A DNA stretch of 64,000 nt from Chitinophaga sp. CB10 (GTDB lineage: Bacteria > Bacteroidota > Bacteroidia > Chitinophagales > Chitinophagaceae): positions 1-64,000 of the forward strand of contig MLAV02000004.1 in the NCBI GenBank assembly GCA_001870995.2, in the 5' to 3' direction. Both the position numbers and the translations under genes were made by a program. Below the pieces are notes generated by a model. The model searched no databases. It saw only the letters and a list, made by a program, of their open reading frames with translations, and was not told the origin of the DNA. Positions 10,501 to 18,530 of this stretch are shown in pieces. Within the stretch, counting starts at the first letter, position 1; every line of letters starts with the position of its first letter.

Positions 10501-10849
10501 CAATGGTGTATTTTAATGGTTGGTCTTTGATCACCATATCCAGGAAGTCCCTGATGTCTGCATTCTTTACGTTGAGCGTTACCGGATGCGCGTTCCGCAG
10601 CACGTCCCTGCTGGCTACAATGGTGTAGCCCGACTGCTGCCGGATAGCCGAAAACACCTTTTCCACCGGCACATTGTTGCCGGCCCAGGTGATGCGTTGT
10701 GCGTAGCCTTCCGCACTGGCATGGAGTATAGCGGCCGTGATTAAAAAGAAGGTCAGTTTCATAACTAACAACATTTTGGTTGGAAACAGACGGCCCGGCG
10801 CTCGCATAGGCGCATAGGGCTGCCGGTTACAAAGAGCATTTTTTTGCAT
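7514..10849 (-). CDS. SusC/RagA TonB-linked outer-membrane transporter with STN domain
   Basis: 1111 aa. After a long leader and signal peptide (MKLTFFLITAAILHASAEGY) comes an STN secretin/TonB N-terminal domain (about 55-125), a carboxypeptidase-regulatory-like beta domain (GKVTDEAGNPLPGVTVRVKG), the plug (VVVGYGTKKRSDVTGSIS, then VLDGIPFSG and SIDMLKDVSASAIYGARGA), and a 22-strand type barrel ending in a C-terminal strand (TATVIFGVNISL). It imports oligosaccharides with its SusD partner. The STN domain is the part that normally contacts FecR, so this transporter should also be the signal receptor for the FecR/sigma pair directly upstream. The long leader before the hydrophobic segment is common in Chitinophagaceae SusC proteins. 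Confidence 0.96.
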   Translation of the reverse strand: MQKNALCNRQPYAPMRAPGRLFPTKMLLVMKLTFFLITAAILHASAEGYAQRITWAGNNVPVEKVFSAIRQQSGYTIVASRDVLRNAHPVTLNVKNADIRDFLDMVIKDQPLKYTIEQRSIFISPKPVALPAAASADQQAIDLKGKVTDEAGNPLPGVTVRVKGTTQGATTANDGTFTIRVSSGATVVLAFSYMGMRPEEVTVNSSNRSSLNIILKPAIEQQTEVVVVGYGTKKRSDVTGSISSVPKDRLKNLPVTNVLQAVQGAAAGVNIINNSTRPGSSPAFYLRGLKSISASNAPLIVLDGIPFSGTYNDINPNDIESIDMLKDVSASAIYGARGANGVIMITTKRGKSGKPVITYNGYGGPEYQTNVVKNMNGDQYREKNHWYNIQAGRPTAPDLPYLSEQQNYANGVAPVDWQKEISQQGYIQSHELSISGGTESVKYYVSGTFLKQEGTLKGYQFNRSSIRANIDANVTSWLKTGVNMFFVNNNEDGGRVSLFNANALSPYGTLYNAKGDYEIYPIAPQTLYQSPLIELYNPAINRNKNINASGYAEVAPDFVKGLKYRVNASYGYRPRRTGSYIGRKMGDNLGTANVYNEESKQWIVENVLSYAKTFGKHALDFTALYSAQQDLLFTTTLTANTFVNDNLDYNNLGAAQVQKTYSADSTSTLVSQMFRANYVYDSRYLITATVRRDGFSGFGASHKYGVFPSVAVGWNIQNEHFMADLPVFNQLKLRASYGRSGNQAVGAYQTLTRLTTEPYIFDGVTSMGLIPDKLGNANLKWESTTGLNVGIDFAILNNRLSGSIEGYSTKTYDLLLSRKIPSLSGYNTIFDNIGKTANKGLEILLNSKNIVGDGFTWSTSFNISFNKNKVVALYGDNKDDIGNNLFIGRPLLGIYDYTMLGIWQEGEDNKVDPGTKPGYIKFADINNDGKIDANDRSYLGTQLPKYIAGLTNTFAYKNFSLNIFIQDVHGSLRPNNILDNRDQGGIVNLPADIPYWTSENKINTNPSLFYNNPRGYKYAQDASYLRLKDVTLSYQFNKDLLSRYKISNLMMYVSGRNLATITKWKNWDPETSPSSITSSSTRLNNGQGTGQQSSDFYPNTATVIFGVNISL

Positions 10850-10930
10850 AGCTTTGTACTGGTTTGGCTTGATGATAAATAAACAGTTGTTCTACATTCA
10901 ATTGTACGTTTAGCCGTAACCGTTATAGAG

Positions 10931-10956
10931 GCGAAGGTGGTTCGAAGCGCCTTCGC
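10931..10956. other. Hairpin between FecR and SusC genes
   Basis: GCGAAGG at 10931-10937 pairs with CCTTCGC at 10950-10956. On the plus strand it is followed by a TTTTTAATT run, on the minus (transcribed) strand it is not. It may act as an attenuator or RNA-processing hairpin between the regulator genes and the transporter gene; it is a poor terminator in the sense direction. Confidence 0.4.
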
Positions 10957-11020
10957 TTTTTAATTACAGGTAAACTTATTTTCCCCGGGAATTTTTTTTC
11001 ATGTTCCTGTTGGCTGACGC

Positions 11021-12220
11021 TTACTTCATTTCTTTTTTTGCTCCTACTATCAATTTATTGTTTTCCATACTGAAATATATTCCTGACTCCTGCAGGAAGT
11101 TCAACACGCTGGAGAGGTTTACATCGCAGCCGATTTCCCCATAAAAGGTAACATCGGGCGGCGTACCCTGGTACACGACTTCTATGTCATACCATCGTTC
11201 CAGCAATCGCATAACGGCCGTCAGTTTTTTGTCCTGGAAATTCAGGATGCCGTTTTTCCAGGCCATGACGGAAGCTGTATCTACATTGTTCACTATAGTA
11301 AAGTTGTTCCCCCTGGGGTCCAGCTGCATTTGCTGCCCCGGCTTCAACAACTGTCCGATATTATTCCGTTGTACCCTCACCGCGCCCTGGAGCAGTGTGG
11401 TGCTGATGTTGGCTTCATCCGCGTAGGCATTCACATTGAAGCTGGTGCCCAGTACAGCGATGTAAGTATCGTCCGCGAGCCGGATGCGGAAAGGCCGGTT
11501 GGGCTGCTGCGCCACTTCGAAGTAGGCTTCCCCGCTGAGTTCCACCGTCCGGTCCGTACCGGTGAAGGCGGTGGGGAAACGCAGCTTGCTGGCGGCATTC
11601 ATCCAAACGAGCGTACCATCCGGCAGTTGCAGGCGGAACTTGCGGCCTTTGGGGGTGGCCATGGTATTGTAACTCACCCCGTTGCCCGTGCCCTGGTAGG
11701 CCAGCTGCCCGTTTTGCAGGATGACTGTGGCCCCCTGCTGGTTCGTTACCACGCCGTTTTGCAGGCTGTCCAGCACTACTTCCGTACCATCGTCCAGGGT
11801 GAGGATAGCGCCTTGCTTGCCCGGCTTCACATCGTAGTCCGCTTTGGCGATGGTTGCAACCCGCTTTTCCGCCGGCCGTTGCGCGAGGTACCAGGCGCCT
11901 GCGCCCAGCAACAGCAATACGGCGGCGGCAGCGGCAACCCGTGGCCAGATGGACCTTAGCCGGCTGCTCCCGGACGCCGGTGCATCGTGGCGCAACTCCC
12001 GGCCCGCGTCGAGGATGGATTGAATGGCAGGTTCGTACAGCGCCGGATCATAGGCCGGATCAGGAGCTTCCGCGGCAAACATCTCCCCGATCAGCGCTTG
12101 CCATTGCGCATCGTCGGCATTTTTACGCAGCTCCGCCATCAGCTCTTCGGTTTCCGCCGGGGTGGCGGTACCGTTGTAGTAGCGGTTAATTAAGTATTTG
12201 TAATAGGCGGTTGACTCCAC
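11021..12220 (-). CDS. FecR family anti-sigma factor (DUF4974 C-terminus)
   Basis: 399 aa. A cytoplasmic N-terminal region with YYKYLINRYYNGTATPAETEEL (sigma-binding part) is followed by one membrane helix (AAAAAVLLLLGAGAWYLA, about 93-110). The periplasmic FecR domain contains LPDGTLVWMNAASKLRFP and RTVELSGEAYFEV, and a C-terminal DUF4974 domain (VMRLLERWYDIEVVYQG) closes the protein and is the part expected to meet the STN domain of SusC. It would hold the sigma factor inactive until substrate is bound. It lies 66 bp after the sigma gene and upstream of SusC. Confidence 0.95.
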   Translation of the reverse strand: MESTAYYKYLINRYYNGTATPAETEELMAELRKNADDAQWQALIGEMFAAEAPDPAYDPALYEPAIQSILDAGRELRHDAPASGSSRLRSIWPRVAAAAAVLLLLGAGAWYLAQRPAEKRVATIAKADYDVKPGKQGAILTLDDGTEVVLDSLQNGVVTNQQGATVILQNGQLAYQGTGNGVSYNTMATPKGRKFRLQLPDGTLVWMNAASKLRFPTAFTGTDRTVELSGEAYFEVAQQPNRPFRIRLADDTYIAVLGTSFNVNAYADEANISTTLLQGAVRVQRNNIGQLLKPGQQMQLDPRGNNFTIVNNVDTASVMAWKNGILNFQDKKLTAVMRLLERWYDIEVVYQGTPPDVTFYGEIGCDVNLSSVLNFLQESGIYFSMENNKLIVGAKKEMK

Positions 12221-12286
12221 TGCGTAATGCTTTTACCGGCTAGACGCAAAAACGGCTTTGCCGTACTATCCGTTTTGAAAAAATTT

Positions 12287-12880
12287 TTAAAAAACTTTCA
12301 GCAGTAGGGCTATAAGTAGTAACGGGAGCGGGTTTCCGGTCTTTTGTTCGAGGTATTCCCGGACGAAACGCCGGGCGGAGAGTAACTGGTTTTTGACGGT
12401 GTTCTCGGAAATTTCGAGGGCGTCGGCTATTTCGCGGCGCGATTTCCCCTCCTGCATGCTCATCATGAAGATCTGCCGCCTCGATACCGGCAACGCAGCG
12501 ATGGCATCCCGCAGGATGGTTTGCAATTCTTTCGCGTAAAATTTTTCGGAGAGGTCCAGGTTGTCCTGGATATCATCGGCCGGGATGTCCTCCGTGCGGA
12601 CTTTTTCCCGCGCCTGCAGCCGCAGCTGGCTTAAGGAGAGGTTGGAAGCGATGGTATAGAGCCATCCGCCGGGATTTTCAATGCCTGGCAGGGCATCCCG
12701 CTGCAGCCATACTTTCAGGAATACTTCCTGCAAGACTTCCGCGGCGGCAGCGTCGGAACGGAGCAATTTTTTCACGCCCTTTGCCAGCACTGCGTTGTAG
12801 CGGTGATACAGCAAACGGAAAGCATCCTCGTCCCCACTGGCAATCCGTGAAAAAAGTTCCCTATCCTCAGTTAAGTTCAT
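12287..12880 (-). CDS. ECF RNA polymerase sigma factor of the PUL
   Basis: 197 aa. Region 2 (DAFRLLYHRYNAVLAKGVKK, then VLQEVFLKVWLQRDAL and NPGGWLYTIASNLSLSQLR) and region 4 (ALPVSRRQIFMMSMQEGKSR, then EISENTVKNQLLSARR) are both intact. The hydrophobic end (NPLPLLLIALLLKVF) is common in Bacteroidota sigma factors of this type. It heads the minus-strand PUL with FecR next, so it most likely activates the SusC-SusD-GH2-GH29 genes on substrate signalling. Confidence 0.95.
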   Translation of the reverse strand: MNLTEDRELFSRIASGDEDAFRLLYHRYNAVLAKGVKKLLRSDAAAAEVLQEVFLKVWLQRDALPGIENPGGWLYTIASNLSLSQLRLQAREKVRTEDIPADDIQDNLDLSEKFYAKELQTILRDAIAALPVSRRQIFMMSMQEGKSRREIADALEISENTVKNQLLSARRFVREYLEQKTGNPLPLLLIALLLKVF

Positions 12881-13082
12881 TCAGTGACCCTTATAAAGTG
12901 TGACCCCGAGGTCTAAAAATAACAACTATTATCCGCATTTTACCGGGTGAGGATAATAAAGCATCAATTATTAAGAAAATGGTATAATGGGAGTAGGACG
13001 TGTAAAATATACGTTTGTAGCTGTATCCGGAGGGGTTACCGCTTACCTGTTTGCTATGGCCGTTACCGTTACCGGCGCCTTT

Positions 13083-13526
13083 TTACAGCTTGCTGGCCAC
13101 CTGCGCTTTCCCCTGCACCGCCTGCACGAGCGCCTCGTGCATTTTCCCGACCTGGTCATTCGGCACTTCGTAGAATCGTTTGGTATCCGGCTCATACAGC
13201 ATTTCCCCCTGTGTGCTGATCAGCAGCAGGCGCTGTTCCCCGGAGCGCAGCATCACCTTGCCCAGGTGGTACCCTTTCCAGAGGTAGCCGGTAGTCTTCT
13301 TCTCGCAGGAAGTGCCGGGCAATACTTCCTTGAGCATTTCCACCGGCAGCGGATAGCCGGTTAAGCTGTCGAGTTTCGTGCGCAGTAGGCTGAAGCTCCC
13401 CCCTGCCGGCCAGTTGTAAATAACGAAGGAGTCAACCTGGTCCCAGCGAATACAATCGCTTTTGGTTTGGGCGGAACCAGTGAGCATGTAAGCACATGCC
13501 AACAGCATTACAGCTAAGATCTTCAT
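13083..13526 (-). CDS. Hypothetical exported protein, 147 aa
   Basis: I do not recognise the family. MKILAVMLLACAYMLTGSAQ is a clean Sec signal peptide, so the product is periplasmic or outer. The mature part has two Cys (in KSDCIRW and GTSCEKK) that could form a disulfide, and mixed beta/alpha composition ending in a helical, Gln/Ala-rich stretch. It lies upstream of the PUL sigma gene on the same strand, with about 200 bp between, so it is probably a separate transcription unit. Confidence 0.6.
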   Translation of the reverse strand: MKILAVMLLACAYMLTGSAQTKSDCIRWDQVDSFVIYNWPAGGSFSLLRTKLDSLTGYPLPVEMLKEVLPGTSCEKKTTGYLWKGYHLGKVMLRSGEQRLLLISTQGEMLYEPDTKRFYEVPNDQVGKMHEALVQAVQGKAQVASKL

Positions 13527-13844
13527 ACTGGCTACTTTTGTGTATAAAAAACCATTATTACCGGGGGATTAACCGTGTGGGTCTATCTATACTAAATGTA
13601 ACAAATACACGCCATTTTAACAAAACCATTTTCGACCCTACGCAAGGGCTGCATCGCAGGCGCAGCGCGGATATACGTGATTAAAAAGTATAATTTGAAA
13701 AGCGGTTTCCGGGAGGCATTCACCGCTCCATCCATCCATAAAACCTGGCGAAGCGTGCGCACATTCACCGCTTTCCCTTATTTTAGCGGTTTGGCGGTTG
13801 CGCCGCCATAGCATTACCTGTGGCCAAAACATCATTTAACCTGT
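13527..13844. other. Intergenic region upstream of the peptide transporter
   Basis: 318 bp between divergent genes. ACATTCACCGCT-like sequences occur twice (near 13718 and 13763). I see no convincing ORF, RNA gene or clear promoter consensus. The short open frames on either strand lack coding character. Confidence 0.5.
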
Positions 13845-15485
13845 ATGAAAAAGTCTAGTAGTCATCCCGCGGCATTGCCGTTCCTCTTCCTTTCCGAAAT
13901 GTGGGAGAGATTTGGTTTTTATCTGATCCTCGGTATTTTCCAGCTCTATCTGACCGATACCGCCAAAGGCGGCTGGGGAATGGACCGCGCCACCGCGGCG
14001 GATATCTTCGGGACGTTTATCGCTTTCGTGTATCTCACGCCTTTCCTGGGCGGCATCATTGCCGACCGTAAGCTCGGTTACAGCAAATCCATCATCATCG
14101 GCGGCATTCTCATGGGCATCGGTTACATCGGGTTATCGGTACATAACCTCACCGTGTTTTACCTTTCCCTCGGCCTGATCTGCATCGGGAACGGGTTCTT
14201 TAAACCCAACATCTCCACCCTGCTCGGCAATGTATATAACGACGATCAGTACCGCAGCCGCAAGGATACGGGCTACAACATCTTCTACATGGGCATCAAC
14301 ATCGGCGCCTTTATCTGTAACTTCTTCGCGGCATTCCTCCGCAATACCATCGGCTGGGGCGCGGCCTTCATCGCCGCGGGCATCGGCATGTTCCTCGGGG
14401 TCATCATTTTTGTGATAGGCATGAAGCACTACCGCCATGCGGATGTACGAAAACCCATGCAGGAAGGCGATATGCCGATGAGCCGGATTTTTTCCGTGGT
14501 GTTCCTCCCGGCTATCGTGGTGGGGCTTGGGGCCTGGTTCATCCCCGGTAACATCTTCGGTTCGGATTCTACGGATGCATTCATCTTTGCCTGCATACCG
14601 ATCTTATTCTTCTTTGTATCCCTGTTGATGAAAGCGGATGCGAAGGATCGCAAACCCATTGCCGCGCTGCTTTCCATCTTTGCCGTCTCCATCGTCTTCT
14701 GGGCGGTATTCAAGCAAAACGGTACCGCGCTGACTACCTGGGCACAGTATTATACGGACCGTGAAATACCGGCCGCCATTGAAGCGCCGGCGCAGCGGCT
14801 CTTCCTCGTGGAAACCATTCAGAACAAGCCGGATTCCGTTACCGCGTACGACAAGGAGTTCCGCGTCATCCGGGACGAGGCGGGCAAGCCCCTGAAAGTT
14901 TGGGACAAGGTCCCTTACTTCAAAAACGTAGCTCCTGCGCAAATGCCGGCGGAAGGCAACTCCGTCAGCCTGTTCAACACAGAGCTGTTCCAGTCCATCA
15001 ACCCGTTTTTCGTCATCACGCTGACGCCCCTGATCGTATGGTTCTTCGGCATGTTGCGCAAGCGCAAACGCGAGCCGAGTACGCCTTCCAAAATTGCCTG
15101 GGGGCTGCTGATCTCCGCGGCCTCCACCCTCATGATGGTGGGCGCGGTATATGCCTGCAGCAACGGGGAAATCAAAGCCTCGCCCTGGTGGCTGATCGGC
15201 TGCTACGGCGTCATCACCGTCGGGGAATTATTCCTGAGCCCGATGGGGCTCTCCCTGGTATCGAAGCTGAGCCCTGCCCGCATCACCTCCCTGATGATGG
15301 GCGGCTGGTTCCTCGCTACTTCCATTGGCAACAAGCTCTCCGGCATCCTTGCTACGCTGTGGGATAACTATGACAACAAAGCCAATTACTTCCTCGTGAA
15401 CTGCTTGCTGCTGGGCGGCGCGGCCGCGGTCATCTTCCTGATGCTGCGCTGGCTGAACGGCATCTTCCGGGAATATGTGAAGTAA
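13845..15485 (+). CDS. POT-family proton-dependent di/tripeptide transporter
   Basis: 546 aa, inner-membrane MFS protein importing small peptides with protons. The first helix carries the family motif around EMWERFGFYLILGIFQLYL, with the ExxER element in helix 1. GGIIADRKLGYSKSIIIGG is the loop between helices 2 and 3, and GNGFFKPNISTLLGNVY in helix 4 matches the POT signature. A larger polar insert between the two halves (about 300-370) is typical of Bacteroidota members. It is a monocistronic gene with its own strong terminator at 15509-15545. Confidence 0.93.
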   Translation: MKKSSSHPAALPFLFLSEMWERFGFYLILGIFQLYLTDTAKGGWGMDRATAADIFGTFIAFVYLTPFLGGIIADRKLGYSKSIIIGGILMGIGYIGLSVHNLTVFYLSLGLICIGNGFFKPNISTLLGNVYNDDQYRSRKDTGYNIFYMGINIGAFICNFFAAFLRNTIGWGAAFIAAGIGMFLGVIIFVIGMKHYRHADVRKPMQEGDMPMSRIFSVVFLPAIVVGLGAWFIPGNIFGSDSTDAFIFACIPILFFFVSLLMKADAKDRKPIAALLSIFAVSIVFWAVFKQNGTALTTWAQYYTDREIPAAIEAPAQRLFLVETIQNKPDSVTAYDKEFRVIRDEAGKPLKVWDKVPYFKNVAPAQMPAEGNSVSLFNTELFQSINPFFVITLTPLIVWFFGMLRKRKREPSTPSKIAWGLLISAASTLMMVGAVYACSNGEIKASPWWLIGCYGVITVGELFLSPMGLSLVSKLSPARITSLMMGGWFLATSIGNKLSGILATLWDNYDNKANYFLVNCLLLGGAAAVIFLMLRWLNGIFREYVK

Positions 15486-15508
15486 AAAAGTAAGTACAAT
15501 AAGGATTA

Positions 15509-15545
15509 GCGGGAGATGCCAGGGCATCTCCCGCTGTATTTTTAC
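15509..15545 (+). terminator. Intrinsic terminator after the POT gene
   Basis: GCGGGAGATGC (15509-15519) pairs with GCATCTCCCGC (15524-15534), an 11-bp stem with a four-base loop, followed by TGTATTTTT. It starts 23 bp after the stop codon. Confidence 0.85.
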
Positions 15546-15645
15546 CGGAATGCAACGAATATACATTGGATGCTGACGGATATAAACCCACGCGTTTTTC
15601 ACCCCGCGTGCCTGACTAACTTAGGGAACGGTTTAACATCCTGAA

Positions 15646-16341
15646 ATGAAACGAAAGCACTTACCCATATTGGCAGCACTGGTGGCGCTGGCATGCTGCA
15701 ACCGCGGCATCCGCCCGCTGGACGCGGCGCCGCTGCAACTGGAAGCCATAGATCTTTCCACCAACATCCACTCCCTGCTGCCAACTGATGTGCAGGATAA
15801 TCAACACCCGGAACTATACACCGTTAAATCCCTTTCCATCCAGGTGGATACTGCCTATACCGGCTACCCGGAGGAACGCCGCCCCAAATGGCTGGAATAC
15901 CGCGCGGTGTCCTATACGCGCCGGGATACGATGTTGTATTTCGGCGACTTCGGCTTTAACGTACCGAATTTTGTGACTGCGCTGGACGGCCGGCTCATGG
16001 TGGTCAACGGTACGCTGATGCAGGTCAGCGATGCGCAGAGCGAGGCATTCGTCCGGTTTATGAATCAGAAATACGGGCAGGCCGTGAAGTCCACCGGGGA
16101 ATTCCTCTCCTTCTTCGACGTACATACGTGGACGTTAGGCGACCGCCTCATCAAGTACTGCCAGATTTACGAGAACGATAACGGCGCCCTGCGCATCACG
16201 ATAGACGCGGATAAAAAGCCGGTGGCCGGCGGGGAAAAGCAGCGCCCGCACTACAAGGGATTTCTGTTTGTGATCAGCCGGGCGTATGCGGACCAGGTAG
16301 TGGGTAAAATGAATACGGGCGATTTACTGTTCTGCCAGTAA
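15646..16341 (+). CDS. Hypothetical lipoprotein, 231 aa
   Basis: Family not recognised. MKRKHLPILAALVALACCNR is a lipoprotein signal with the lipidated Cys near residue 17-18. The mature protein is soluble, mixed alpha/beta. The region PVAGGEKQRPHYKGFLFVI is Lys/Arg-rich. It is followed within 20 bp by a short open remnant in another frame, so the locus may have been rearranged at its 3' end. No clear operon partner. Confidence 0.65.
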   Translation: MKRKHLPILAALVALACCNRGIRPLDAAPLQLEAIDLSTNIHSLLPTDVQDNQHPELYTVKSLSIQVDTAYTGYPEERRPKWLEYRAVSYTRRDTMLYFGDFGFNVPNFVTALDGRLMVVNGTLMQVSDAQSEAFVRFMNQKYGQAVKSTGEFLSFFDVHTWTLGDRLIKYCQIYENDNGALRITIDADKKPVAGGEKQRPHYKGFLFVISRAYADQVVGKMNTGDLLFCQ

Positions 16342-16357
16342 GCGGGGAAAATTCCAG

Positions 16358-16471
16358 AATTTTACGACCGGCAACAGCCATTCCTTCGGCGGCCAATGCT
16401 ACCTCGGCTGGCAGGAGTCCCTGGAGAAGTTGATTAAACTGGTTGAGCCCAATATTCCGGATGCATTATAA
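16358..16471 (+). pseudogene. Orphan C-terminal gene fragment (37 codons)
   Basis: Directly after the lipoprotein stop codon, in a different frame, 37 codons with coding character end at a TAA: they include NFTTGNSHSFGGQCYLGWQ and LEKLIKLVEPNIPDAL. There is no start codon close upstream, so this looks like the surviving tail of a lost gene. I do not recognise the family. Alternatively it is chance coding-like sequence. Confidence 0.4.
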
Positions 16472-16479
16472 TGCGCTTA

Positions 16480-17286
16480 TCAACCGGCCAGCTCCGTTGG
16501 TGCGTGACCGTATTTTTTCTTAAATGAATGGGAAAAATGCGAAAGGCTTTCAAACCCGATGTCCAGGTAGAAGTCGCTGGGCCGTTTTCCCTTTTTTTCC
16601 ATCAGGAACCTTGCTTCCGAGAGGCGTTTTTCCAATAGCCATTGCCGTGGTGCCATATCGAAGATCTTCTGGAAATCCCGCTTGAAGCCGGCGAGGCTTC
16701 TGCCGGTGAGCCGGGCGAACTTTTCAATCGGGATGTTGTAGTGGTAATTCGTTACCATGAATTTTTCCAGGTCGATCTTATGCGGGGCGGAGAAGTCGAA
16801 CAACAGCTCCTTCAGGGCCGGCACGGCATCCAGCAGGAGGTACACCGCTTCCTTTATTTTCAGCAGGGTCACCGCCCCGGTGATCTTATGTTCCGGGGCC
16901 TGCGCATAAGGCAGCAGCGACTGGAAGAAGGAGGACAGGAATTTATTTTCCGGGATGAGCACGTTGGCGGGCCCTTTATATGGCTGCCTCACCTCGATTT
17001 TTTCTTCCAGCGCGATCCGCCGGAGCATTTCTTCCCGCAGGCTGACGATGATGGAGTGATACGCTCCTTCGTGGGGCATCTTTGTTAGTTCCGCCAGCTG
17101 GTTTTTGTGTACCAGCATCATTTGCCCTTGTTGTACGGTGAGCTGTTCGGTGGCGGTTTCAAATTTCAAGGCGCCTGACACGACTAACACCAGCAGGTAA
17201 TCCTGCAGGAAGACGCACTTCTCCTTCAATGTGGCTGCATGGAAGGAAGAGAAGATTAGACCCGATGTGGCGGTGGGATGTAACAT
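16480..17286 (-). CDS. AraC-family transcriptional regulator
   Basis: 268 aa. The N-terminal part is a cupin-like sensing domain (residues 15-110). The C-terminal AraC DNA-binding domain has two helix-turn-helix units: IPIEKFARLTGRSLAGFKRD and DIGFESLSHFSHSFKKKYG. It lies 19 bp after the aldo/keto reductase gene on the same strand, so it is the second gene of a two-gene unit and may control it. The effector is unknown. Confidence 0.92.
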   Translation of the reverse strand: MLHPTATSGLIFSSFHAATLKEKCVFLQDYLLVLVVSGALKFETATEQLTVQQGQMMLVHKNQLAELTKMPHEGAYHSIIVSLREEMLRRIALEEKIEVRQPYKGPANVLIPENKFLSSFFQSLLPYAQAPEHKITGAVTLLKIKEAVYLLLDAVPALKELLFDFSAPHKIDLEKFMVTNYHYNIPIEKFARLTGRSLAGFKRDFQKIFDMAPRQWLLEKRLSEARFLMEKKGKRPSDFYLDIGFESLSHFSHSFKKKYGHAPTELAG

Positions 17287-17305
17287 GCTATAAAGATACT
17301 ACATA

Positions 17306-18283
17306 CTACCGTTGCAGGTAGGTGCTGCCAAGGATAGCGCCGGGCGCAAAGGTGGTGTTGAGCGTTTGCATTTCTTCCGCGGTGAAGGTGATGTCCATAG
17401 CCGCCATGTTCTCCTGCAGGCGCTGGCGTTGGTTAATGCTTACCAGCGGCATGATATGATCGCCCTGGGCATTCACCCAGGCGATGGCCAGCTGGCTGGG
17501 CGTGTAACCTTTATCAGCCGCCATTTTTTTCAGGACTTCCACTTTCTCCAGGTTCTTTACCAGGTTCTCGCCCTGGAAGCGGGAGAAGTGATGCAGGTAG
17601 CTGTTGACGCCTGGCGGCAGTGGCGCCGTCAGGTTGCCGGTGAGCAGGCCTTCCGCTGTGTTGGCAAAAGCTACCACGCCGATGCCGAGTTCTTTGGCGG
17701 CGGGCAGCAGATCGCTTTCGATCTGGCGGTCCGCCAGGGAGTAGCCGATTTCCAGCGCGGTAACAGGATGTACGGCGTGGGCCTGGCGCAGTTGCTGCGC
17801 GGTGATTTCGGATACGCCGAGGTAGCGCACTTTTCCTTCCCGGATGAGGTCCGCCACGGTACCGATGATATCCTCCACTGGCACGCTGTTATCCATGCGG
17901 CAGGGTTGGTACAGGTCGATATAATCGACCCCGAGGCGCACCAGCGAGTAATTGATGAAATTCTTGATGGATAAGGGCCGCAGGTCCATCCCCAGCACCT
18001 GCCCGCCATGGATCACCGCGCCGAATTTAACACTGATAAAAGCGTCTTCCCTCCTGCCTTTGATGGCTTCGCGCACCAGCAGCTCATTGTGGCCGGCGCC
18101 ATAGAAATCGCCCGTGTTGATGAAGTTGATACCATTGTCCAACGCCGCCTGTATAGTGGCGACGCTTTCCCGTTCATCCCTCACAGGGCCGCCCCATACG
18201 GACGACAGGCGCATAGCGCCGAATCCGAGTTTGGAAACCTCCGGGCCGTTGTGGCCCAGCGTCATTTTTTTGAAGATTTGCAT
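17306..18283 (-). CDS. Aldo/keto reductase
   Basis: 325 aa, NADPH-dependent carbonyl reductase fold. SKLGFGAMRLSSVWGG opens the barrel. The catalytic Asp and Tyr lie in NTGDFYGAGHNE and the Lys in FISVKFGAV. The fourth catalytic position, usually His, is Cys here (DLYQPCRMD); related members often have Ala at this position, so activity is not necessarily lost. GKVRYLGVSEI and LAIAWVNAQGD are typical of the YakC-like branch. Substrate unknown. It is transcribed together with the AraC regulator. Confidence 0.92.
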   Translation of the reverse strand: MQIFKKMTLGHNGPEVSKLGFGAMRLSSVWGGPVRDERESVATIQAALDNGINFINTGDFYGAGHNELLVREAIKGRREDAFISVKFGAVIHGGQVLGMDLRPLSIKNFINYSLVRLGVDYIDLYQPCRMDNSVPVEDIIGTVADLIREGKVRYLGVSEITAQQLRQAHAVHPVTALEIGYSLADRQIESDLLPAAKELGIGVVAFANTAEGLLTGNLTAPLPPGVNSYLHHFSRFQGENLVKNLEKVEVLKKMAADKGYTPSQLAIAWVNAQGDHIMPLVSINQRQRLQENMAAMDITFTAEEMQTLNTTFAPGAILGSTYLQR

Positions 18284-18471
18284 AATCCCGTTGTTTTAAG
18301 TTATCCGGTACAAAGGTCAGGAGTTTGGCGGGGAGGGAATTTTCGTCCATAGCTCAAATTACTTGTCTGGATGGCTCATTGCATAAGGAAGGGAGGCAGG
18401 ATAACGGCATGGCCCGCGGGCGGGTACTGCGCGGCCGTGGCGGGTACCGGGGCGGCAATATATCTCTCCCC

Positions 18472-18510
18472 TAAAAAAATAAAAAAAGGCTGACCCTGAA
18501 AGGGCCAGCC
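18472..18510 (-). terminator. Intrinsic terminator of the DUF4822 gene
   Basis: GGCTGACCCT and AGGGCCAGCC (18488-18497, 18501-18510) form a 10-bp stem with one mismatch, followed on the minus strand by a run of seven T, one A and seven more T. It lies 20 bp beyond the stop codon. Confidence 0.85.
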
Positions 18511-18530
18511 GTACAGTTGATTGTTAAAGG

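Noticed and set aside
13638..13835. 65-codon minus-strand frame upstream of the POT gene
   Set aside because: Composition and lack of any signal or motif suggest a chance frame in the intergenic region.
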